A stretch of DNA of 64,000 bases. Origin: Synchiropus splendidus (lineage: Eukaryota > Chordata > Actinopteri > Syngnathiformes > Callionymidae). Within the stretch, counting starts at the first letter, position 1, and each line of letters starts with the position of its first letter. Positions 50,301 through 61,835 of the stretch are shown one piece after another. A program made the position numbers and the translations under genes. The notes under the pieces are model-generated. The model was not told where the DNA came from, searched no databases, and worked only from the letters and a program-made list of their open reading frames with translations. Where the stretch lies: the NCBI RefSeq assembly GCF_027744825.2, contig NW_026527055.1:1612001-1676000 (forward strand), read 5' to 3'.

Positions 50301-52425
50301 ATCAACAATTTTATGTTTGGCGTTCTGGAACCCACCTTATTTCAGGCTGAAAACGCGTGCGTTTTCTCCATTCTGCCATAACTTTGCAGGGAAGCTTCAG
50401 AACATTAAATTTTCACCTCCCACGTTAGCAGAAAGAGTCTTTCTAGTAGTTGCACATCATATCTAAGCTGTCTGAAGTGTTTTTACAAAGTTATCAACAT
50501 TTTTATGTTTGGCGTTCCGGAACCCACCTTATCTCAGGCTCAAAACGTGTTTTCTGCATTGTGCCATAACTTTGCAGGGAAGCTTCAGAACATGAAATTT
50601 TCAGCTGCCGCTATAGCAGAAATGGTCTTTCTAGTAGTTGCACATCAAATCTAAGCTGTCTGAAGTGTTTTTCCAAAGTTATCAACATTTTTACGTTTGG
50701 CGTTCCGGAATCGACCTTATCTCAGGCTAAAAACGCGTTTTCTGCATTGTGCCATAACTTTGCAGGGAAGCTTCAGAACATGAAATTATCACCACCCACT
50801 ATAGCAGAAAGGGTCTTTCTAGCAGTTGCACATGAAATCTAAGCTGTCTGAAACGTTTTTCCAAAGTTATCAACATTTTTATTTTTGGTGTTGCGGAACC
50901 CACGTTATCTCAGGCTGAAAACGAGTTTTCTGCCTTGTGCCATAACTTCTAAGGGAAGCTTCAGAACATGAAATTTTCACATCCCACTATAGCAGAAAGG
51001 GTCTTTCTAGTAGTTGCACATCAAATCTAAGCTGTCTGAAGTGTTTTTCCAAAGTTATCAACATTTTTATGGTTGGCGTTCCGGAACCCACCTTATCGCA
51101 GGCTGAAAACGTGTTTTCTGCATTGTGCCATAACTTTGCAGGGAAGCTTCAGAACATGGAATTTTCACCACCCACTATATCAGAAAGGGTCTTTCTAGTA
51201 GTTGCGCATCAAATCTAGGCTGTCTGAAGTGATTTTCCAAAGTTATCAACATTTTTATGTTTGGCGTTCCGGAACCCACCTTATGTCTGACTGAAAACGC
51301 CTTTTCTGCATTGTGCTATAACTTTGCAGGGAAGCTTCAGAACATGAAATTTTCACCTCCCACTAAAGCAGAAAGGGTCTTTCCAGTAGTTGCACATCAA
51401 ATTTCGGCTGTCTGAAGTGTTTTTACAAAGTTATCAACATTTTTATGTTTGGCGTTCCGGAATCGACCTTATCTCTGGCTGAAAACGCGTTTTCTGCATT
51501 GCGCCATAAATTTGCAGGGAAGCTTCAGAACATGAAATTTTCACATCCCACTATAACAGAAAGGGTCTTTCTAGTAGTTGTACAACAATATAAGCTGTCT
51601 GAAGTGTTTTTCCAAAGTCATCAACATTTTTATGTTTGGCGTTCCGGAACTCACCTTATCTCAGACTGAAAACGCCTTTTCTGCATTGTGCTATAACTTT
51701 GCAGGGAAGCTTCAGAACATGAAATTTTTACATCCCATTATAGCAGAAAGGGTGTTTCTAGTAGTTGCACACCAAATCTAAGCTGTCTGAATTGTTTTTC
51801 CAAAGTTATAAACATTTTTTATTTTTGGCTTTACGGAATCGACCTTATCTCAGGCTGAAAACGCGTTTTACGTATTGTGCCATAACTTTGCAGGGAAGCT
51901 TCAGAACATGACATTTGCACCCCCCACTATAGCAGAAAGGGTCTTTCTAGTAGTTGCACATCTTATCTAAGCTGTCTGCAGTGTTTTTCCAAAGTTACCT
52001 ACATTTTTATCTTTGGCGTTCCGGTATCGACCTTATCTCAGGCTGAAAATGCGTTTTCTGCATTGTGCCATGACTTTGCAGGGAAGCGTCAGAAGATGAA
52101 ATTTTTACCTCCCACTATAGCAGAAAGGGTCTCTCTTGTAGTTAAACATCTAATCTAAGCTGTCTGAAGTGTTTTTCCAAAGTTATTAACAATTTTATGT
52201 TTGGCGTTCCGGAATCGACCTTATTTCAGGCTGAAAACGCGCTTCACGCATTGCGCCATAACTTTTCAGGGAAGCTTCAGAACATCGAATTTTCACCACC
52301 CACCATATCAGAAAGTGTCTTTCTAGTACTTGCACATCAAATCTAAGCTGTCTGAAGTGTTTTTCCAAAGTTATCAACACTTTTATGTTTGGCATTCCGA
52401 AACTCACCTTATCTCAGGCTGAAAA
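47351..52425 (+). repeat. Copy 3 of the large satellite block
   Basis: Matches copy 2 for 3,707 bp and then continues, from about 51,058, into the part otherwise found only in copy 1 (41,013-42,380). The shortened monomer is at about 49,786. The reading ends at about 52,425, where ACGCGTTTTACGC is replaced by AGCGTTTTTGTGC. Confidence 0.93.
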
Positions 52426-52769
52426 GCGTTTTTGTGCATAGTGCCATAACTTTTCAGGGAAGCTTCAGAACATGAAATTTTAACCTCCCACTATAGCAGA
52501 AAGGGTCTTTCTAGTAGTTGCACATCAAATCTAAGCTGTCTGAAGTGTTTTTCCAAAGTTATTAACACTTTTATGTTTGGCGTTCCGAAACCCACCTTAT
52601 CTCAGGCTGAAAAGCGTTTTTACGCATTGTGCCATAACTTTGCAGGGAAGCTTCTGAACATGAAATTTTAAACTTCCACTATAGCAGAAAAGGTCTTTCT
52701 AGTAGTTGAACATCAAATCTAAGCTGTCTGAAGTGTTTTTACAAAGTTGTCAACATTTTTATGTTTGGC

Positions 52770-53900
52770 GTTCCGGAATCGACCTTATCTCTGGCTGAAA
52801 ACGCGTTTTCTGCATTGCGCCATAAATTTGCTGGGAAGCTTCAGAACATGAAATTTTCACATCCCACTATAACAGAAAGGGTCTTTCTAGTAGTTCCACA
52901 TCAAATCTAAGCTATCTGAAGTGTTTTTCCAAAGATATCAAGATATTTATGTTTGGCGTTCCGGGAACCACCTTATCTCAGGCTGAAAACGCGTTTTACG
53001 CATTGTGTCATAACTTTGCAGGGAAGCTTCAGAACATGAAATTTTCACCTCCCACAATAGCAGAAAGGGTCTTACTAGTAGTTGTACAACAATATAAGCT
53101 GTCTGAAGTGTTTTTCCAAAGTCATCAACATTTTTATGTTTGGCGTTCCGGAACCCACCTTATCTCAGACTGAAAACGCCTTTTCTGCATTGTGCTATAA
53201 CTTTGCAGGGAAGCTTCAGAACATGAAATTTTTACATCCCATTATAGCAGAAAGGGTGTTTCTAGTAGTTGCACACCAAATCTAAGCTGTCTGAATTGTT
53301 TTTCCAAAGTTATAAACATTTTTTATTTTTGGCGTTCCGGAATCGACCTTATCTCTGGCTGAAAACGCGTTTTCTGCATTGCGCCATAAATTTGCTGGGA
53401 AGCTTCAGAACATGAAATTTTCACATCCCACTATAACAGAAAGGGTCTTTCTAGTAGTTCCACATCAAATCTAAGCTGTCTGAAGTGTTTTTCCAAAGAT
53501 ATCAAGATATTTATGTTTGGCGTTCCGGGAACCACCTTATCTCAGGCTGAAAACGCGTTTTACGCATTGTGTCATAACTTTGCAGGGAAGCTTCAGAACA
53601 TGAAATTTTCACCTCCCACAATAGCAGAAAGGGTCTTACTAGTAGTTGTACAACAATATAAGCTGTCTGAAGTGTTTTTCCAAAGTCATCAACATTTTTA
53701 TGTTTGGCGTTCCGGAACCCACCTTATCTCAGACTGAAAACGCCTTTTCTGAATTGTGCTATAACTTTGCAGGGAAGCTTCAGAACATGAAATTTTTACA
53801 TCCCATTATAGCAGAAAGGGTGTTTCTAGTAGTTGCACACCAAATCTAAGCTGTCTGAATTGTTTTTCCAAAGTTATAAACATTTTTTATTTTTGGCTTT
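52770..53900 (+). repeat. 3-monomer tandem duplication (564 bp x 2)
   Basis: About 52,770-53,333 is repeated at about 53,334-53,897. The markers are AAATTTGCTGGGAAGC, ATATCAAGATATTTATG, GTTCCGGGAACC and GTTGTACAACAATATAAGC. Single differences are seen, for example TTTTCTGCATTGTGC against TTTTCTGAATTGTGC. Confidence 0.88.
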
Positions 53901-53949
53901 ACGGAATCGACCTTATCTCAGGCTGAAAACGCGTTTTACGTATTGTGCC

Positions 53950-55970
53950 ATAACTTTGCAGGTAAGCTTCAGAACATAAAATTTTGACCTCCCACAATAG
54001 CAGAAAGGGTCTTTCTAGTAGTTGCACATCAAATCTAAGCTGTCTGAACTGTTTTTCGAAAGTTATCAACATTTTTATGTTTGGCGTACCGGAATCGACC
54101 TTATCTCAGGCTGAAAACGCGTTTTACGCATTGTACCATAACTTTGCATGAAAGCTTCCGAACATGAAATTTTAACCTCACACTATAGCAGAAAGGGTCT
54201 TTCTAGTACTTGCACATCAAATCTAAGCTGTCTGAAGTGTTTTTCCAAAGTTATCAACAATTTTATGTTTGGCGTTCTGGAACCCACTTTATTTCAGGCT
54301 GAAAACGCGTGCGTTTTCTCCATTCTGCCATAACTTTGCAGGGAAGCTTCAGAACATGAAATTTTCACCTCCCACGTTAGCAGAAAGAGTCTTTCTAGTA
54401 GTTGCACATCATATCTAAGCTGTCTGAAGTGTTTTTAGAAAGTTATCAACATTTTTATGTTTGGCGTTCCGGAACCCACCTTATCTCAGGCTCAAAACGT
54501 GTTTTCTGCATTGTGCCATAACTTTGCAGGGAAGCTTCAGAACATGAAATTTTCAGCTGCCGCTATAGCAGAAATGGTCTTTCTAGTAGTTGCACATCAA
54601 ATCTAAGCTGTCTGAAGTGTTTTTCCAAAGTTATCAACATTTTTACGTTTGGCGTTCCGGAATCGACCTTATCTCAGGCTAAAAACGCGTTTTCTGCATT
54701 GTGCCATAACTTTGCAGGGAACCTTCAGAACAAGAAATTATCACCACCCACTATAGCAGAAAGGGTCTTTCTAGCAGTTGCACATGAAATCTAAGCTGTC
54801 TGAAACGTTTTTCCAAAGTTATCAACATTTTTATTTTTGGTGTTGCGGAACCCACGTTATCTCAGGCTGAAAACGAGTTTTCTGCCTTGTGCGATAACTT
54901 CTAAGGGAAGCTTCAGAACATGAAATTTTCACATCCCACTATAGCAGAAAGGGTCTTTCTAGTAGTTGCACATCAAATCTAAGCTGTCTGAAGTGTTTTT
55001 CCAAAGTTATCAACATTTTTATGGTTGGCGTTCCGGAACCCACCTTATCGCAGGCTGAAAACGTGTTTTCTGCATTGTGCCATAACTTTGCAGGGAAGCT
55101 TCAGAACATGGAATTTTCACCACCCAATATATCAGAAAGGGTCTTTCTAGTAGTTGCGCATCAAATCTAGGCTGTCTGAAGTGATTTTCCAAAGTTATCA
55201 ACATTTTTATGTTTGGCGTTCCGGAACCCACCTTATGTCTGACTGAAAACGCCTTTTCTGCATTGTGCTATAACTTTGCAGGGAAGCTTCAAAACATGAA
55301 ATTTTCACCTCCCACTAAAGCAGAAAGGGTCTTTCCAGTAGTTGCACATCAAATTTCGGCTGTCTGAAGTGTTTTTACAAAGTTATAAACATTTTTTATT
55401 TTTGGCTTTACGGAATCGACCTTATCTCAGGCTGAAAACGCGTTTTACGTATTGTGCCATAACTTTGCAGGGAAGCTTCAGAACATGACATTTGCACCCC
55501 CCACTATAGCAGAAAGGGTCTTTCTAGTAGTTGCACATCTAATCTAAGCTGTCTGCAGTGTTTTTCCAAAGTTACCTACATTTTTATCTTTGGCGTTCCG
55601 GTATCGACCTTATCTCAGGCTGAAAATGCGTTTTCTGCATTGTGCCATGACTTTGCAGGGAAGCGTCAGAAGATGAAATTTTTACCTCCCACTATAGCAG
55701 AAAGGGTCTCTCTAGTAGTTACACATCTAATCTAAGCTGTCTGAAGTGTTTTTCCAAAGTTATTAACAATTTTATGTTTGGCGTTCCGGAATCGACCTTA
55801 TTTCAGGCTGAAAACGCGTTTTACGCATTGCGCCATAACTTTTCAGGGAAGCTTCAGAACATCGAATTTTCACCACCCACCATATCAGAAAGTGTCTTTC
55901 TAGTAGTTGCACATCAAATCTAAGCTGTCTGAAGTGTTTTTCCAAAGTTATCAACATTTTTTTGTTTGGC
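53950..55970 (+). repeat. Mosaic fourth copy of the large block
   Basis: About 53,950-55,386 follows copy 3 at an offset of 3,952 (50,000-51,434). It then jumps within a monomer to follow 51,809 onward at an offset of about 3,577 up to about 55,960. Two monomers are therefore missing relative to copy 3. The shortened monomer is not included. Confidence 0.82.
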
Positions 55971-58829
55971 GTTCCGGAATCGACCTTATCTCAGGATGAA
56001 AAATCGTTTTCTGCATTGTCCCATAACTTTGCAGGGAAGCTTCAGAGCATGAAATGTTCACCTCCCACTATAGCAGAAAGGGTCTTTCTAGCAGTTGCAC
56101 ATCAAATCTAAGCTGTCTGAAGTGTTTTTCGAAAGTTATCAACATTTTTATGTTTGGCATTCCAGAATCGATCTTATCTCAGGCTGAAAACGAGTTGTCT
56201 GCATTGTGCCATAACTTTGCATGGAAGCTTCCAAATATGAAATTTTAACCTCCCACTATAGCAGAAAGGGTCTTTCTAGTAGTTGCACATCAAATCTAAG
56301 CTGTCTGAAGTTTTTTTCCAAGGTTATCAACATTTTTATGTTTGGCGTTCCGAAATCGAACTTATCTCAAGCTGAAAACGCGTTTTCTGCATTGTGCCAT
56401 AAATTTGCAGGGAAGCTTCAGAACATGAAATGTTCACCTCCCACTATAGCAGAAAGGGTCTTCCTAGTAGTTGCACATCAAATCTAAGCTGTCTGAAGTG
56501 TTTTTCCAAAGTTATCAACATTTTTAGGCTTGGCGTTCCGGAACCCACCTTATCTCAGGCTGAAAACGCGTTTTCTGTATTGTGCCATAACTTCTCAGCG
56601 AAGCTTCAGAACATGAAATGTTCACGTCCCACTGTAGCAGAAAGGGTCTTTCTAGTAGTTGCACATCAAATCTAAGCTGTCTGAAGTGTTTTTCAAAAGT
56701 TATCAACATTTTTATGTTTGGCGTTCTAGAACCCAACTTATCTCATGCTGAAAACGCGTTTTCTGCATTGTGCCATAATATTGCTGGGAAGCTTCAGAAC
56801 ACGAAATTTTCACCTCCCACTGTATCAGAAAGGGTCTTTCTCGTAGTTGCACATCAAATCTAAGGTGTCTGAAGTGTTTTTCCAAAGTTATAAACATTTT
56901 TATGTTTGGCGTACCAGAATCAACCTTATGTCAGGCTGAAAACGGGTTTTACGCATTGTGCCATAACTTTGCAAGGAAGCTTCAGAACATGGAATTTTCA
57001 CTACCCACTATAGCAGAAATGGTCTTTCTAGTAGTTGCACATCAAATCTAAGCTGTCTGAAGTGTTTTTCAAAAGTTATCAACATTTTTATGTTTGGCGT
57101 TCCGGAATCGACCTTCTCTCAGGCTGAAAACGCGTTTCACGCATTGTGCCATAACTTTGCAGGGAAGCTTCAGAACAGGACATTTTCACCTCCCGCAATA
57201 TCAGAAAGGGTCTTTCCAGCAGTTGCACATCAAATCTAAGCTGTTTGAAGTGTTTTACTGAAGTTATAAACTTTTTTTATGTTTGGCGTTCCGGAACCGA
57301 CCTTATCTCAGACTGAAAACGGGTTTTACGCATTGTGCCATAACTTTGCAGGGAAGCTTCAGAACATGGAATTTTCACTACCCACTATAGCAGAAAGGGT
57401 CTTTTTGTATTGGCATATCAAATCTAAGCTGTCTGAAGTCTTTTTCCAAAGGTATCAACATTTTTATGTTTGGCGTTCCGGAATCGATCTTATCTCAGGC
57501 TAAAAATGCGTTTTCTGCATTGTGCTATAACTTTGCAGGGAAGGTTCAGAACATGAAATTTTCACCTCCCACTATAGCAGAAAGGGTCTTTCTAGTAGTT
57601 GCACATCAAATCTAAGCTGTCTGAAGTGTTTTTCGAAAGTTATCAACATTTTTATGTTTGGCCTTCCAGAATCGACCTTATCTCAGGCAGAAAACGCATT
57701 GTCTGCATTGTGCCATAACTTTGCAGGGAAGCTTCAGAACATGAAATGTTCACCTCCCACTATAGCAGAAAGGGTCTTTTTAGTTGTTGCAGATCAAATC
57801 TAAGCTGTCTGATGTGTTTTTCCAAAGTTATCAACATTTTTATGTTTGGCGTTCCAGAATCGACCTTATCTCAGGCTGAAAACGCGTTGTCTGCATTGTG
57901 CCATAACTTTGCATGGAAGCTTCCGAACATGAAATTTTAAGCTCCCACTATAGCAGAAAGGCTCTTTCTAGTAGTTGCAGATCAAATCTAAGCTGTCTGA
58001 AATGTTTTTCCAAAGTCATCAACATTTTTATGTTTGGCGTTTCGGAAACCACCTTATCTCAGGCTGAAAACGCGTTTTCTGCATTGTGCCATAACTTCTC
58101 AGGGAAGCTACAGAACATGAAATGTTCACCTCCCACTGTAGCAGAAAGGGTCTTTCTAGTAGATGCAAATCAAATCTAAGCTGTCTGAAGTGTTTTTCGA
58201 AAGTTTTCAACATTTTTATGTTTGGTGTTCCTGAATCGACCTTATCTCAGGCTGAAAACGCGTTTCCTGCATTGTGTCATAACTTTGCAGGGAATCTTCA
58301 GAACATGAAATTTTCACCTCCCACTACAGCAGAAAGGGTCTTTCTAGTAGTTGCAGATCAAATCTAAGCTGTCTGATGTGTTTTTCCAAAGTTATCAACA
58401 TTTTTATGTTTGGCATTCCGGAATCGACCTTATCTCAGGCTGAAAACGCGTTTCACGGGTTGTGCCATAACTTTGCAGGGAAGCTTCAGAAAATGAAAAT
58501 TTCACCTCCCACTATAGCAGAAAGGGTCTTTCTAGTAGTTGCACATCAAATCTAAGCTGTCTGAAGTGTTTTTCCAAAATTATCAACATTTTTATGTTTG
58601 GCGTTCCGGAACCCACCTTATCTCAGACTGAAAACGCGTTTTCGGCATTGTGCCATAACTTTGCAGGGAAGCTTCAGAACATGAAATTTTCAGGTCCCAC
58701 TATAGCAGAAAGGGTCTTTCTAGTAGTTGCACATGAAATCTAAGCTGTCTGAAGTGTTTTTCGAAAGTTATCAACATTTTTATGTTTGGCGTTCCGGAAC
58801 CCACCTTATCTCTGGCTGAAAACGCGTTT

Positions 58830-61800
58830 TCGGCATTGTGCCATAACTTTGCAGGGAAGCTTCAGAACATGAAATTTTCAGGTCCCACTATAGCAGAAAG
58901 GGTCTTTCTAGTAGTTGCACTTGAAATCTAAGCAGTCTGAAGTGTTTTTCGAAAGTTATCAACATTTTTATGTTTGGCGTTCCGGAATCGACCTTATCTC
59001 AGGATGAAAAATCGTTTTCTGCATTGTCCCATAACTTTGCAGGGAAGCTTCAGAACATTCAATTTTCACCTCCCACTATACCAGAAAGGGTCTTTCTAGT
59101 AGTTGCACATCAAATCTAAGCTGTCTGAAGTGTTTTTCGAAAGTTTTCAACATTTTTATGTTTGGTGTTCCTGAATCGACCTTATCTCTGGCTGAAAACG
59201 CGTTTCCTGCATTGTGCCATAACTTTGCAAGGAATCTTCAGAACTTGAAATTTTCACCTCCCACTACAGCAGAAAGGGTCTTTCTAGTAGTTGCACATCA
59301 AATCTAAGCTGTTTGAAATGTTTTTCCAAAGTTATCAATATTTTTACGTTTGGCGTTCCAGAATCGACCTCATCTCAGGCTGAAAACGCGTTGTCTGCAT
59401 TGTGCCATAACTTTGCAGGGAAGCTTCAGAACATGAAATGTTCACCTCCCACTATAGCAGAAAGGGTCTTTCTAGTAGTTGCACATCAAATGTAAGCTGT
59501 CTGAAGTGTTTTTCCAAAGTTATGAACATTTTCATGTTTGGCGTTCGGGAATCAACCTTATCTCAGGCTGAAAAGGCGTTTTCTGCATTGTGCCATAACT
59601 TTGCAGGGAAGCTTCAGAACATGAAATTTTCACCTCCCGCTATAGCAGAAAGGGTCTTTCTAGTAGTTGCACATCAAATCTAAGCAGTCTGAAGTGTTTT
59701 TCCAAAGTTATCAACATTTTTATGATTGGTGTTCCGGAATCGACCTTATCTCAGGCTGAAAACGCGTTTTCTGCATTGTGCCATAACCTTGCAGGGAAGC
59801 TTCAGAACATGACATTTTAACCTCCCACTATAGCAGAAAGGGTCTTTCTAGTAGTTGCACATCAAATCTAAGCTGTCGAAAGTGTTTTTCCAAAGTTATC
59901 AACATTTTTATGTTTGGCGTTTCGGAATCGACCTTATCTCCGGCTGAAAACGCGTTTTCTGCATTGTGCCATAACTTTGCAGGGAAGCTTCAGAACATGA
60001 AATTTTAACCTCCCATTATAGCAGAAAAGGTCATTCTAGTAGTTGCACATCAAATCTAAGGTGTCTTCAAGTGTTTTTCTAAAGTTATCAACATTTTTAT
60101 GTTTGGCGTTCCGGAACCCACCTTATCTCAGGCTGAAAACGCGATTTCTGCATTGTGCCATAACTTTGCTGGGAAGCTTCAGAACATGAAATTTTCACCT
60201 CCCACTACAGCAAAAAGGGTCTTTCTAGTAGTTGCAGAGCAAATCTAAGCTGTCTGAAGTGTTTTTCCAAAGTTATCAACATTTTTATGTTTGGCGTTCT
60301 GGAACCCACCTCATCTCAGGCTGAAAACGCGTTTTCGGCATTGTGCCATAACTTTGCAGGGAAGCTTCAGAACATGAAATTTTCAGGTCCCACTATAGCA
60401 GAAAGGGTCTTTCTAGTAGTTGCACATGAAATCTAAGCTGTCTGAAGTGTTTTTCGAAAGTTATCAACATTTTTATGTTTGGCGTTCCGGAATCGACCTT
60501 ATCTCAGGATGAAAAATCGTTTTCTGCATTGTCCCATAACTTTGCAGGGAAGCTTCAGAACATGCAATTTTCACCTCCCACTATACCAGAAAGGGTCTTT
60601 CTAGTAGTTGCACATCAAATCTAAGCTGTCTGAAGTGTTTTTCGAAAGTTTTCAACATTTTTATGTTTGGTGTTCCTGAATCGACCTTATCTCTGGCTGA
60701 AAACGCGTTTCCTGCATTGTGCCATAACTTTGCAAGGAATCTTCAGAACTTGAAATTTTCACCTCCCACTACAGCAGAAAGGGTCTTTCTAGTAGTTGCA
60801 CATCAAATCTAAGCTGTTTGAAATGTTTTTCCAAAGTTATCAATATTTTTACGTTTGGCGTTCCAGAATCGACCTCATCTCAGGCTGAAAACGCGTTGTC
60901 TGCATTGTGCCATAACTTTGCAGGGAAGCTTCAGAACATGAAATGTTCACCTCCCACTATAGCAGTAAGGGTCTTTCTAGTAGTTGCACATCAAATGTAA
61001 GCTGTCTGAAGTGTTTTTCCAAAGTTATGAACATTTTCATGTTTGGCGTTCGGGAATCAACCTTATCTCAGGCTGAAAAGGCGTTTTCTGCATTGTGCCA
61101 TAACTTTGCAGGGAAGCTTCAGAACATGAAATTTTCACCTCCAGCTATAGCAGAAAGGGTCTTTATAGTAGTTGCACATCAAATCTAAGCAGTCTGAAGT
61201 GTTTTTCCAAAGTTATCAACATTTTTATGATTGGTGTTCCGGAATCGACCTTATCTCAGGCTGAAAACGCGTTTTCTGCATTGTGCCATAACCTTGCAGG
61301 GAAGCTTCAGAACATGACATTTTAACCTCCCACTATAGCAGAAAGGGTCTTTCTAGTAGTTGCACATCAAATCTAAGCTGTCGAAAGTGTTTTTCCAAAG
61401 TTATCAACATTTTTATGTTTGGCGTTTCGGAATCGACCTTATCTCCGGCTGAAAACGCGTTTTCTGCATTGTGCCATAACTTTGCAGGGAAGCTTCAGAA
61501 CATGAAATTTTAACCTCCCATTATAGCAGAAAAGGTCATTCTAGTAGTTGCACATCAAATCTAAGGTGTCTTCAAGTGTTTTTCTAAAGTTATCAACATT
61601 TTTATGTTTGGCGTTCCGGAACCCACCTTATCTCAGGCTGAAAATGCGTTTTCTGCATTGTGCCATAACTTTGCTGGGAAGCTTCAGAACATGAAATTTT
61701 CACCTCCCACTACAGCAAAAAGGGTCTTTCTAGTACTTGCAGACCAAATCTAAGCTGTCTGAAGTGTTTTTCCAAAGTTATCAACATTTTTATGCTTGGC

Positions 61801-61835
61801 GTTCTGGAACCCACCTCATCTCAGGCTGAAAACGC
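58830..61835 (+). repeat. 8-monomer tandem duplication (1,505 bp x 2)
   Basis: About 58,830-60,334 is repeated at about 60,335-61,835. The shared markers are GGATGAAAAATCGTTTTC, TATACCAGAAAGG, GAATCTTCAGAACTTG, TATCAATATTTTTACG, TTATGAACATTTTCATG, TTATGATTGGTG and GGTGTCTTCAAGTG. Few differences are seen, such as GCAGAAAGGG against GCAGTAAGGG. Confidence 0.9.
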
